From Pontibacter cellulosilyticus (GTDB lineage: Bacteria; Bacteroidota; Bacteroidia; Cytophagales; Hymenobacteraceae), in NCBI RefSeq assembly GCF_014306105.1, contig NZ_JACRVF010000003.1, positions 310,001 through 374,000 of the forward strand: a stretch of 64,000 nt of DNA, written 5' to 3'. The position numbers were made by a program, and so were the translations under genes. How positions within the stretch are numbered: position 1 is the stretch's first letter; each line of letters starts with the position of its first letter. The notes beneath the pieces were generated by a model, which worked only from the letters and a program-made list of their open reading frames with translations, was not told where the DNA came from and made no database searches. Of the stretch, positions 9,487 to 17,834 are shown piece by piece.

Positions 9487-10755
9487 ATGAAGAAGTTATT
9501 ATTTACAATCTTCGCGCTTAGTTCATCATTGCTTGCACTCGCCCAGTCGCCGCCTACCGACACCACGGCCATGCGCCATGTTACTATTGGATCTATTGAG
9601 GTAATACCGGAGGCGACTAGGGTTAAAGGCATGCTGCTGCTGAACAAGGATGTGCAGTATGAGTTGGAAGGTGCTGTAGACAATATGTACAACTTTAAGT
9701 ATGAGATTGCTGAAAAGCAGTTTAAGTCTATTCGCCGCCGCTACCCTGAGCACCCGCTGCCATACTTTCTGCTTGGCCTGAGCCAGTGGTGGAAGATTGT
9801 ACCTACTAACATACAAACCTTAAAATACGATGACCTTTTCTTCGCTTACATGGACACGGCCATTTACAAGGCCGAGGAAATGTATGAGCAGGACGAGAAA
9901 GATTTTGAAGCTTCTTTTTTCTTAGCAGCAGCTTACGGTTTCACGGCTCGCTTGCACTCAGAACGCAGCAACTGGCGCAAAGCAACAGTAGCAAGTAAAC
10001 GCTCTTTGGAGTATATGGAGCGCGCCAAAGCCGGCAACGGACTTAGCCCCGAGTTTTTGTTTGGTGAGGCACTATTCAATTACTACGCTGTCTGGATACA
10101 CGACGAATACCCGATGCTACGCCCTGTACTGGCCTTCTTCCCGAACGGAGATAAAAGGCTCGGTATAAAACAGTTGCGCTATGTGGCTAATACCGGATTT
10201 TATACAGGAACAGAATCTAAGAACTTCCTAATGAAGATTTACGCTAACGAAGAAGGTAACTTAAACGAGGCACTTAAAATTTCACAGGACCTAGCTCTGA
10301 AATATCCTGATAACGCTTATTTTCAACGATTCTACGCACGCCTGCTGTTTGTACAGGGCCATTTTACTAGGGCAGAACGCATCTCGGAAGATATTCTTGG
10401 TAAACTTGCCCAAAACATGCCTGGCTACGAAGCTGTAAGTGGCCGCTATGCCTCTTATATCTTGGCTTACATTAACCAGAATAAGTACCGCGACTTCGAG
10501 AAGGCGAAAAAGTATTACCAGGACGCTATCATGTATGCTGAGATGAGCAATGAGCGTGAGTCTGGTTACTTTGTAAATTCTTACCTAAACCTGGCAAGAA
10601 TTGCTGACCAGCAAAACGACAAAGTAACAGCAAAACGGTACTATACGATTGTATTGCAGCAGTCCACGGATAAAAAGTCTGCCAACTACAAAGAGGCAAA
10701 AGAATACCTTAAAAACAATAAAAAGGCAGGTAAGACAACAAGGAAGTCTAAGTAA
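9487..10755 (+). CDS. Exported tetratricopeptide-repeat protein
   Basis: A 422-residue protein with a clear signal peptide (MKKLLFTIFALSSSLLALAQ), so it is periplasmic or exported. Helical TPR-like repeats run from about 55 to 410, for example NFKYEIAEKQFKSIRRRYPE, YFLLGLSQWWK, and a late pair around KYYQDAIMYAEMSNE and AKRYYTIVLQQS. The C-terminus is very basic (KNNKKAGKTTRKSK). No catalytic domain is seen, so a scaffolding or partner-binding role is inferred. It ends convergently with the glycosyltransferase operon, overlapping its last gene by 8 bases with no terminator between them. Confidence 0.85.
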   Translation: MKKLLFTIFALSSSLLALAQSPPTDTTAMRHVTIGSIEVIPEATRVKGMLLLNKDVQYELEGAVDNMYNFKYEIAEKQFKSIRRRYPEHPLPYFLLGLSQWWKIVPTNIQTLKYDDLFFAYMDTAIYKAEEMYEQDEKDFEASFFLAAAYGFTARLHSERSNWRKATVASKRSLEYMERAKAGNGLSPEFLFGEALFNYYAVWIHDEYPMLRPVLAFFPNGDKRLGIKQLRYVANTGFYTGTESKNFLMKIYANEEGNLNEALKISQDLALKYPDNAYFQRFYARLLFVQGHFTRAERISEDILGKLAQNMPGYEAVSGRYASYILAYINQNKYRDFEKAKKYYQDAIMYAEMSNERESGYFVNSYLNLARIADQQNDKVTAKRYYTIVLQQSTDKKSANYKEAKEYLKNNKKAGKTTRKSK

Positions 10756-11809
10756 AGAGACGCAGAAACGACTGCTTGTGTGCAGCTAAGCTATACTTCT
10801 GTGCAACCCAGGCATTACCAACCGCTCCCATTTCTCTTCTCAGTGAGGGATTAAGAAGCAACTGCTCCAGGCATTTGTACCACTCCTGCTCGGTTGCACA
10901 AGTATAACCTGCCTCTCCGTTTGGCACTGCTTCTGTATTTGCCCCTACAGCAGAAACTACGGCCGGAATGCCTAGCGCCATATACTGCAGCGCTTTAAAC
11001 GCACATTTCCCTTTGGCCCACTCCGTATCGGGCAAAGGCATCACACCGATATTGAACTGCAATAGGTCTTGGATCTCGGTTTCAGCGTGCCAGGGCACAA
11101 ACCTGAGAGAGCGGATATGAAGGTTTGGAGCTTTGTCGGCTATCACTACAAACTCGAAACTATACTGTTGCTCCAACTCCTGTAGCACAGGCTCTATGAT
11201 CTTTAAGTAGGGCAATGTAGAGTGTGAGCCGGTCCAGCCAATTACCACCTTATTCGTTTCCTGGTCTTTAATGCGGTTATACTTTTTAAGATCAACTGTG
11301 GTGGGCAAGTATACTACATGTGGATTGTACTGGGCTGCATAGCTTTTTAAGAAGCTGTTACCGACACTTACTCTATAGCTCCAGGCGCATATTTTGGAAG
11401 TTTTGCTGAGTTGCTTATACTTTGCTGCCGTCCTATTCTCATCCGAAGTATTTTCCAGCCAAATAGCGTCATCAAAATCAAAAATCAGCCTCTGTTTAAA
11501 CACTTTGGCAGCTAACCATTCCCACCACGGCGGACCAACAGGAGTAGCTTCACGATGCACAAAGACATAGTCATACTTTAAGATCTGCGCCAGTAATGCC
11601 ATTCTACTCAAAAAACTATTCAAAGTCCCGGCTATCTTTTGGAGCGTATGCCCCTGCTGGTAAAGTATAGTATAAGTTGCCTTATCCCAAAAAGGCGCAA
11701 CTTTATACTTTATACCCTGGTCCTGCAGCAATGGCAGAAACTGCTCTACCCTGAACCTCTGAGAAGCAGCCTTACCAACAGGATACGGAACTACAAATAG
11801 CACATTCAT
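10748..11809 (-). CDS. GT-B glycosyltransferase (group 1 type)
   Basis: A 353-residue predicted glycosyltransferase of the GT4-like GT-B fold, last gene of a three-glycosyltransferase operon. The start MNVLFVVPYPVGKAASQRFRV is typical of the N-terminal Rossmann domain. A C-terminal nucleotide-binding domain follows, with GWTGSHSTLPYL, the mid segment GVMPLPDTEWAKGKCAFKAL and a GIPAVVSAVG loop. Donor and acceptor cannot be assigned. The ATG overlaps the preceding stop by 4 bases (ATGA), which indicates translational coupling. Confidence 0.88.
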   Translation of the reverse strand: MNVLFVVPYPVGKAASQRFRVEQFLPLLQDQGIKYKVAPFWDKATYTILYQQGHTLQKIAGTLNSFLSRMALLAQILKYDYVFVHREATPVGPPWWEWLAAKVFKQRLIFDFDDAIWLENTSDENRTAAKYKQLSKTSKICAWSYRVSVGNSFLKSYAAQYNPHVVYLPTTVDLKKYNRIKDQETNKVVIGWTGSHSTLPYLKIIEPVLQELEQQYSFEFVVIADKAPNLHIRSLRFVPWHAETEIQDLLQFNIGVMPLPDTEWAKGKCAFKALQYMALGIPAVVSAVGANTEAVPNGEAGYTCATEQEWYKCLEQLLLNPSLRREMGAVGNAWVAQKYSLAAHKQSFLRLFT

Positions 11810-13026
11810 ACTTTCGCCTCCCCACCTGATGCTCCAAAGAAATATTCGTAGGCCTCCCGCAGCTTTTCAGGCGATCTATACTTGTGTGCTAACTTTGGAA
11901 TCTCCTGTCGGTGCTTTGGATCTTTGATGATTTCTAATATTTGCAGAATTGCCTCTTCTACGCTTCTCTCCCGCTGCAAATTAAACAGCGCCCCTCCTCC
12001 TTCCTGTTTTATGATATCGCTGTCATCTCCAACACCTTCAGTTAGCAGCACCGGCAAACCGTTTGCCCAGTATTCACCAATTTTGACAGGCGAAAGTGCT
12101 TTTTTTGAAGGACCAGCTTTATAAGTTGCAAAAGCAAAGTCAGCGGCAGACAAGTATGAAGGAACTTCGCTGTGGGGCACCTGCCTCACCAATACATGTG
12201 CTCGGTTTATACTTGCAGCATCGAGCATGGCATATACCTCCAGCTCAGGCTGGGGTGTAAGTATAACCAGTCTAAAATTGCTAATCAGTTTAAAGCATGA
12301 TTTATAGATACTGAAAGCTTCTTCTTCTAAGTACAACCCACCATACTTGCCCACATAGATGCCTACTACTTCATATCGCCAACCCAACTCAGTCCTTAAG
12401 CTATCTCTGCTGGATGAGTTAAAGCTGAAGATGTTTGCCTGGACAGAACAAGGCACAGTGAATACTTTGTCAGCTCGCACTCCATCAGCAATTATTTTTT
12501 GGGAATAGTTTTCTGTAACGGGCATTAAGCCAGCAGCAGTTAATTGCTTTTTCTCCCACTTTTTCTGAAAAATATATTTAAGGCCATACCTGCTCCACAC
12601 CCCTGACTCTAGCATATAGTCTGCGTGTGGCTCAAACAAACTTACAAAAAAGGGTATTTTACTCTCTTCCCAGACTTTGTAAGCTATAGCTCCGGCAGGT
12701 GCGCCATGTGCAACTATAACATCTATTCCATTATTCTTGATTATTTTGCTTACCTCAGAGGCAGAGCGAGTAAAGTGAATAGCTTGGTTAATTAACTTGA
12801 ATGGAGTTGTATTAGAAAATGTTCTTGGTAGCCACTTTACTTTACTATTCCTTAAAATCTGAGGCTGCAAACTTGTTAAGTTGATAGTTGGACTACTTTC
12901 TTCATTAGTCAGTAATACGATGCTACTTACCTTTCTTAGCTCTACTAACACCTCCAGGTGTGGCAACAGCGTAGATACTGTCAGCACATCATTAACTTTC
13001 CAGCCACATATTAATAGAATATTCAT
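11806..13026 (-). CDS. Glycosyltransferase, GT4-like
   Basis: A 406-residue GT-B type protein. Visible parts are an N-terminal domain (MNILLICGWKVNDVLTVSTLLPHL), a pocket segment DVIVAHGAPAGAIAY, and a C-terminal domain with GIYVGKYGG and KIGEYWANGLPVLLTEGVGD, close to the donor-binding end of GT4 enzymes. It sits in the middle of the operon, 6 bases after the upstream gene and overlapping the downstream gene by 4 bases. The product probably adds one sugar of a surface polysaccharide; specificity is unknown. Confidence 0.85.
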   Translation of the reverse strand: MNILLICGWKVNDVLTVSTLLPHLEVLVELRKVSSIVLLTNEESSPTINLTSLQPQILRNSKVKWLPRTFSNTTPFKLINQAIHFTRSASEVSKIIKNNGIDVIVAHGAPAGAIAYKVWEESKIPFFVSLFEPHADYMLESGVWSRYGLKYIFQKKWEKKQLTAAGLMPVTENYSQKIIADGVRADKVFTVPCSVQANIFSFNSSSRDSLRTELGWRYEVVGIYVGKYGGLYLEEEAFSIYKSCFKLISNFRLVILTPQPELEVYAMLDAASINRAHVLVRQVPHSEVPSYLSAADFAFATYKAGPSKKALSPVKIGEYWANGLPVLLTEGVGDDSDIIKQEGGGALFNLQRERSVEEAILQILEIIKDPKHRQEIPKLAHKYRSPEKLREAYEYFFGASGGEAKV

Positions 13027-13032
13027 GTTATG

Positions 13033-14100
13033 CTAGCTTAGGTATAACCTGTAAAGCTTGTTAAGCTGTTCTAAGTATCGACTGCGCGTATATTTCAAGG
13101 CTCTTTCCCTTGCTCTCTCACTTAATTTTTGGCCAAGTATAGGAGATTGTAACAGTTCAAGTGTTTTTGCCGCGCAGTCTGATGGCGAAGCCAAGTCAAA
13201 GAAAAGCGCTGCGTCTCCTGCTACTTCTCTGTGAGCCTCAATATCGGAAAGCAAGCATGGGAGCCCAACAGCCATTGCCTCAACAGCAGCAATACCAAAT
13301 CCCTCATAAGTAGAAGCAAGTATAAACCCATCATAGTTACGCAGTATCTTGTAAGGTTGGGTTTCAAGTCCCCTAAGCACCACATTCTCTAACTCATGTG
13401 CTTTCAGTTCTTCTTTGATCTGCTCTAGGCAAGGGCCATCTCCTACAATGTCTAAATAAACCGGATAGTCTTTTAAAAGACTGAATACCTTCAGTAAGTA
13501 ACTATAATTTTTGGATGCTTTCAGAGTTCCTACTGCAACCAGATGTAGAGAGTCGCTGGTGTAATTTTCTTTTTTATACTGATGTTCATAAAAGATGTCG
13601 CCTGCAAAGTTCAAGATTACGGAGCTACTCCCTTTCACACTCACATATCTGTTATAATCACTTTTTACTGCCTCCGATATAAAAACAGGATGGTGACTCT
13701 TAGAATATGTAAGCCTCTCTAGATATAGGCTAAGCCTGTTTAACTGAAAAGCATCAGCACTTAATGGACTGTGAACAGTAAACAGCAGCGGAACGTTGTT
13801 TGGTTTTGCCAGCCTTGACACAACTGTAGGCCAGTAATGGTGCGCATGAATTAAGTTTACCCCCTCATTTCTAATAATTTTACGGAGCCTGAGGATGCAT
13901 GTAGCAATGTTACGCTTAACTTTATAGTCAAGAAAGTAAATTTTATCTGCCACAACTTGCGAAAGCAATGTCGCTGGAGGCCGCATATACACAACCACGT
14001 GCCGGTATTCTGCTGTAAAGCCTTTTAAGGATTCTACCAGCAGAACTTCTGCGCCTCCAATAACCAAAGACTCTATAACGTGAAGTATAGTTTTAGACAT
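13033..14100 (-). CDS. Glycosyltransferase family 4 protein
   Basis: First gene of the glycosyltransferase operon, 355 residues. It begins MSKTILHVIESLVIGGAEVLL, the GGAE loop of GT4 enzymes. It has the histidine segment LIHAHHYWPTVVSRLA and a C-terminal E-x7-E motif in EGFGIAAVEAMAVGLPCLLS, which binds the nucleotide-sugar. It is the best match to canonical GT4 of the three. It is transcribed divergently from the 14165 gene, with a 64-base AT-rich gap that must hold both promoters. Confidence 0.93.
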   Translation of the reverse strand: MSKTILHVIESLVIGGAEVLLVESLKGFTAEYRHVVVYMRPPATLLSQVVADKIYFLDYKVKRNIATCILRLRKIIRNEGVNLIHAHHYWPTVVSRLAKPNNVPLLFTVHSPLSADAFQLNRLSLYLERLTYSKSHHPVFISEAVKSDYNRYVSVKGSSSVILNFAGDIFYEHQYKKENYTSDSLHLVAVGTLKASKNYSYLLKVFSLLKDYPVYLDIVGDGPCLEQIKEELKAHELENVVLRGLETQPYKILRNYDGFILASTYEGFGIAAVEAMAVGLPCLLSDIEAHREVAGDAALFFDLASPSDCAAKTLELLQSPILGQKLSERARERALKYTRSRYLEQLNKLYRLYLS

Positions 14101-14164
14101 GCACTTGCATCAGTACTTAAAAAGAAGGTAAAATAGCTTATTAAAGTAAATATAGTAACTTTAA

Positions 14165-15406
14165 ATGCCACAGCGCCCTACCATACTCATTATAGGCAAC
14201 TTTAACAGAACAGATTACATTGACTTGTTTGCTGCCTGCAAGCAGCACTTTGACTTTTATTTTCTGGAATTCGCCTCTAAAGATGAGGTATCAAACAATT
14301 ATTACCAAACTTATGGTCGGGCAATATTTTGGGGCGATTTCAAAGATGCAGATAATTTACTTGCCATAATCAACCCACACAAGGTAGTATTTTTCTTTAT
14401 AGAGTCTTATTACCATGTTCTGCTTAATATGGTCTGTAAATCTAAGGGTATTCCCACTTACGTACTGGATCACGGACTTCGGGATGTAAGTATAAGCAGC
14501 AGGATTGAGAAGTATCTTATTGAGCGGAAATCTCCAGTTGCTTCTAAGAGTAGATTCAAAAAGCTTAAGCAATTCACATCGAGATTAAAGACTCGTCTCT
14601 TTTTATTACAGTCTAAAAAAAAGCTTAGCAAACCAGAAGCTACTTTTTTTAAGGCATACATGGACATCCGGAAAAACCGCACGCTGTGGGAAACTTTTAG
14701 TGAAATAAAGTCACCGTTCCGACTACCTTCTGCCTACATTGCTTTTAGCCCTAAAACTTACGAGGCCCATGCTTATCACGATCAACCAGCTGCAGATCAG
14801 TTAAGATATTTTATAGGTATTCCAACTTTTGATCATCTGGCTTATATAAAGCCAATTGTACCAAACCCGCATCAAGCCATTTTTTTTGACCAAGGGTTTG
14901 CCTGCCAGGAAATTCTTGGCTGGGACTATGCTACTTACAAGGCGTTTATAAAAGCTTTTGCCCATAATTGCCAGCAATACAACATTCACATACATGTAAA
15001 GCTACACCCTTTGCAAAATAGCAGAGATGAGAATTTGTGGACAGACTATAGCAATGTTTCTTTGATAGATGATAGACAAGTAACAAAGTTATTACCTGAG
15101 TGCAGACTTGTATTTGGGTTTAACTCTACTTACCTGCTACCAATGATGGCTCTCCAGCACATTACTGTAGTTGTTTTCGAAAACCACCCTGCAGGCAAAG
15201 TAGATGCCTTTAAATCCTTTATTGATGCAGGTGTAGCTTATCCAGTATACAACATAGAAGAATTTCAGAAAATTCTATCAAACATAACAGAAATCCACAA
15301 GCAGCAACTGCCTAACAAAGCCAGTTTCACAGCCGAGTGGATGTATAAGTTTGATGGCAAAAGTGGCGAAAGACTACGTGATATACTTTTAAGTAATACC
15401 CCATAA
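14165..15406 (+). CDS. Putative GT-B glycosyl- or glycerophosphotransferase of the polysaccharide locus
   Basis: A 413-residue protein I do not recognise with certainty. The N-terminus (RPTILIIGNFNRTDYIDLF) and the segment VLDHGLRDVSISSRIEKYLI look like a GT-B N-domain. The C-terminal half has HIHVKLHPLQNSRDE and LVFGFNSTYLLPMMAL, the KLHP...NST arrangement seen in polysialyltransferase and CDP-glycerol glycerophosphotransferase-like capsule enzymes. There is no signal peptide or membrane helix. It lies inside the glycan locus, divergent from the GT operon and closed by a bidirectional terminator. The nucleotide content is more AT-rich than its neighbours. Confidence 0.65.
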   Translation: MPQRPTILIIGNFNRTDYIDLFAACKQHFDFYFLEFASKDEVSNNYYQTYGRAIFWGDFKDADNLLAIINPHKVVFFFIESYYHVLLNMVCKSKGIPTYVLDHGLRDVSISSRIEKYLIERKSPVASKSRFKKLKQFTSRLKTRLFLLQSKKKLSKPEATFFKAYMDIRKNRTLWETFSEIKSPFRLPSAYIAFSPKTYEAHAYHDQPAADQLRYFIGIPTFDHLAYIKPIVPNPHQAIFFDQGFACQEILGWDYATYKAFIKAFAHNCQQYNIHIHVKLHPLQNSRDENLWTDYSNVSLIDDRQVTKLLPECRLVFGFNSTYLLPMMALQHITVVVFENHPAGKVDAFKSFIDAGVAYPVYNIEEFQKILSNITEIHKQQLPNKASFTAEWMYKFDGKSGERLRDILLSNTP

Positions 15407-15409
15407 CAA

Positions 15410-15436
15410 AAGAGGCCGCAAAAAATGCGGCCTCTT
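15410..15436. terminator. Bidirectional terminator
   Basis: AAGAGGCCGCA pairs with TGCGGCCTCTT around a short A-rich loop. Flanking A-runs on the left and CTATTTTT on the right let it serve both the plus gene ending at 15406 and the minus-strand uxs ending at 15443. Confidence 0.85.
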
Positions 15437-15442
15437 CTATTT

Positions 15443-16405
15443 TTATACTTCCTGCGGAGTTGTAGCAGGAATTTTTTCTTTAAAGTACTCTAATGTCCTC
15501 TTTAACCCCTCGGCACGGTCCACCTGAGGCTCCCATCCCAGCACCTCTTTTGCTTTAGTGATGTCTGGCTGGCGTTTCTGCGGATCGTCTTTTGGCAGCG
15601 GCTGGTACTCTACCTTCAGCTCTACGCCGGTTAGTTTGCAAATCTCTTCTGCAAACTGCTTTATCGTAATTTCCGAAGGATTACCAATGTTCACAGGCAT
15701 AGGATAATCACTCAGCAGCAGGCGGTAAATTCCCTCTACCAGATCATCCACATAGCAGAAAGAGCGTGTCTGGCTGCCATCACCGAAAATGCTTAGTGGC
15801 TCGCCTCGTAATGCCTGGCTCAGGAAAGCTGGCAACACACGGCCATCATCCAGGCGCATGCGTGGGCCATACGTGTTAAAGATGCGCACAATGCGAGTTT
15901 CTAACCCGTGGTGCATGTGGTAAGCCATTGTCATCGCTTCTTGGAAACGCTTCGCCTCATCATAGCAGCCACGTGGGCCTACAGGATTCACATTACCCCA
16001 ATAATCCTCGGTCTGCGGATGTACCAGCGGGTCACCGTATACTTCGGAAGTAGAAGCAATCAGCATCCGTGCGCCTTTTGCCTTGGCTAAACCTAAAAGG
16101 TTATGAGTACCCAAAGATCCAACTTTTAGTGTCTGGATCGGAATTTTCAGGTAATCTATCGGACTGGCTGGCGATGCGAAGTGCAGTATGTAATCCAGCT
16201 CACCCGGTACATGCACAAACTTAGATACGTCGTGGTGATAAAATTCGAAATTCTCCAGTTTAAACAGGTGCTCGATATTCTCAAGATTACCTGTAATAAG
16301 GTTATCCATGGCGATAACATAGTACCCTTCATTTATAAATCTATCGCACAAATGAGAACCCAAGAAGCCAGCTCCACCTGTGATCAGTACTCTTTTCTTT
16401 GTCAT
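15443..16405 (-). CDS. uxs: UDP-glucuronate decarboxylase (UDP-xylose synthase)
   Basis: An extended short-chain dehydrogenase, 320 residues, that decarboxylates UDP-glucuronate to UDP-xylose. Motifs seen are the NAD-binding GGAGFLG (10-16), the ASTSEVYG segment (118-124) and catalytic Tyr148-x3-Lys152 in CYDEAKR, followed by [10 protein letters not shown], typical of UXS enzymes. The preceding gene on the same strand encodes UDP-glucose dehydrogenase and stops one base before this ATG, so the two consecutive pathway steps are encoded back to back. The C-terminus ends shortly after YFKEKI. Confidence 0.93.
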   Translation of the reverse strand: MTKKRVLITGGAGFLGSHLCDRFINEGYYVIAMDNLITGNLENIEHLFKLENFEFYHHDVSKFVHVPGELDYILHFASPASPIDYLKIPIQTLKVGSLGTHNLLGLAKAKGARMLIASTSEVYGDPLVHPQTEDYWGNVNPVGPRGCYDEAKRFQEAMTMAYHMHHGLETRIVRIFNTYGPRMRLDDGRVLPAFLSQALRGEPLSIFGDGSQTRSFCYVDDLVEGIYRLLLSDYPMPVNIGNPSEITIKQFAEEICKLTGVELKVEYQPLPKDDPQKRQPDITKAKEVLGWEPQVDRAEGLKRTLEYFKEKIPATTPQEV

Positions 16406-17758
16406 CTATACTACCGCTTTTTCCTGCTGTACATTCTGTTTCACGCCGATGCCGTAGTAGGCAAAGCCTTTCTCGGCCATCTCTGCCGCGTCGTAGATGT
16501 TCCTGCCGTCGAAGACCACCTTCTCCTTCATCAGCTTGCTCACCACCGTGAAGTTGGGGGAGCGGAACTCGGGCCACTCGGTCACCAGCAGCAGCGCGTC
16601 GGCGTCTATCAGGGCCTCGTACTCGTCCTTGCCGTACTCGATCGTGTCGCCGAGCGTGTGCTCAGCCTCCTTCATGGCCACCGGGTCGTAGGCCCTCACC
16701 TTGGCCCCCTGCGCCAGCAGCTTCTCGATGATCACCAGCGAGGGCGCCTCGCGCATGTCGTCCGTCTTTGGCTTAAACGAGAGCCCCCACAGGGCAAAGG
16801 TCCTGCCGGCCACGTCGCCCGAGAAGTGGGCCATGATCTTGTTGAAGAGCACCTCCTTCTGCTTCTCGTTCACCGACTCCACCGACTTGAGCACCTGCAT
16901 CTGGTAGCCGTTCTCCTCGGCCGTCTTGATCAGGGCCTTCACGTCCTTGGGAAAGCACGAGCCGCCGTAGCCGATGCCCGGGTAGATGAACTTGTTGCCG
17001 ATCCTGGCGTCCGAGCCGATGCCCTTGCGCACCATGTTCACGTCAGCGCCCATGATCTCGCACAGGTTGGCGATGTCGTTCATGAAGCTGATCTTGGTGG
17101 CCAGCATGGCGTTGGCCGCGTACTTGGTCATCTCTGCGGACGGGATGTCCATGAAGATAAGCGGGTGCCCGCTCATCAAAAACGGCTTGTAGAGCTTGCG
17201 CATCACCTTCTCGGCGCGCTCACTTGCCACGCCCACCACAATGCGGTCCGGCTTCAAAAAGTCCTCGATGGCGGCGCCCTCTTTGAGGAACTCCGGGTTG
17301 GAGGCCACGTCGAAGGGGATGTCCACGCCGCGGGCAGCCAATTCCTCCTCGATCGCTGTGCGCACCTTCTGCGCAGTGCCCACCGGCACGGTGCTCTTGG
17401 TCACCACCACCATGTAGTCGGTCATGTGCTGGCCGATGGCGCGGGCCACCGCCAGCACGTGCTTGAGGTCGGCCGAGCCGTCCTCGCCCGGGGGCGTGCC
17501 CACGGCGATGAAGGCGGCCTCGCAGCCGCAGCCCTGGATCGAGGAGGCCAGGTCGTTGGAGAACGTCAGGCGCTCTTTCTGAGCGTTGCGCTGAACCATC
17601 TCCTCCAGGCCCGGCTCGTAGATCGGCAGCACACCCTTCTTCAGGTTCTCTATCTTCTTTATGTCAATGTCAATGCAGGTAACGTCTATCCCGACCTCGG
17701 CAAAGCAGGTGCCTGTCACCAGGCCCACGTATCCCGTGCCAACTACAGCTATTCTCAT
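16406..17758 (-). CDS. ugd: UDP-glucose 6-dehydrogenase
   Basis: Oxidises UDP-glucose to UDP-glucuronate with two NAD+. The 450-residue protein has GTGYVG (7-12), the NAD-domain segment KSTVPVGTA (121-129), NPEFLKEG (154-161) and catalytic Cys268 in [10 protein letters not shown]. It feeds the adjacent uxs. The base composition is strange: from about 16,490 to 17,640 nearly every third codon position is G or C, while both ends of the gene and all neighbours use mixed third positions. TATACTT/AAGTATA, common elsewhere, is absent from the gene. A -7-like TAAATTTG lies upstream at 17790-17783. Confidence 0.96.
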   Translation of the reverse strand: MRIAVVGTGYVGLVTGTCFAEVGIDVTCIDIDIKKIENLKKGVLPIYEPGLEEMVQRNAQKERLTFSNDLASSIQGCGCEAAFIAVGTPPGEDGSADLKHVLAVARAIGQHMTDYMVVVTKSTVPVGTAQKVRTAIEEELAARGVDIPFDVASNPEFLKEGAAIEDFLKPDRIVVGVASERAEKVMRKLYKPFLMSGHPLIFMDIPSAEMTKYAANAMLATKISFMNDIANLCEIMGADVNMVRKGIGSDARIGNKFIYPGIGYGGSCFPKDVKALIKTAEENGYQMQVLKSVESVNEKQKEVLFNKIMAHFSGDVAGRTFALWGLSFKPKTDDMREAPSLVIIEKLLAQGAKVRAYDPVAMKEAEHTLGDTIEYGKDEYEALIDADALLLVTEWPEFRSPNFTVVSKLMKEKVVFDGRNIYDAAEMAEKGFAYYGIGVKQNVQQEKAVV

Positions 17759-17834
17759 AGGTAAAAGTTTTCGTTAAGATTACAAATTTAACCTTTATAA
17801 TAATATTATTTTATTTATCGCTAATTATCAAAAT

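Noticed and set aside
16181..17764. A very long plus-strand open frame (527 codons) opposite uxs and ugd
   Set aside because: It exists because the GC-rich ugd core lacks stop codons in antisense. It is His/Leu/Val/Arg-rich without a domain, and the minus-strand gene has all catalytic motifs of UDP-glucose dehydrogenase.
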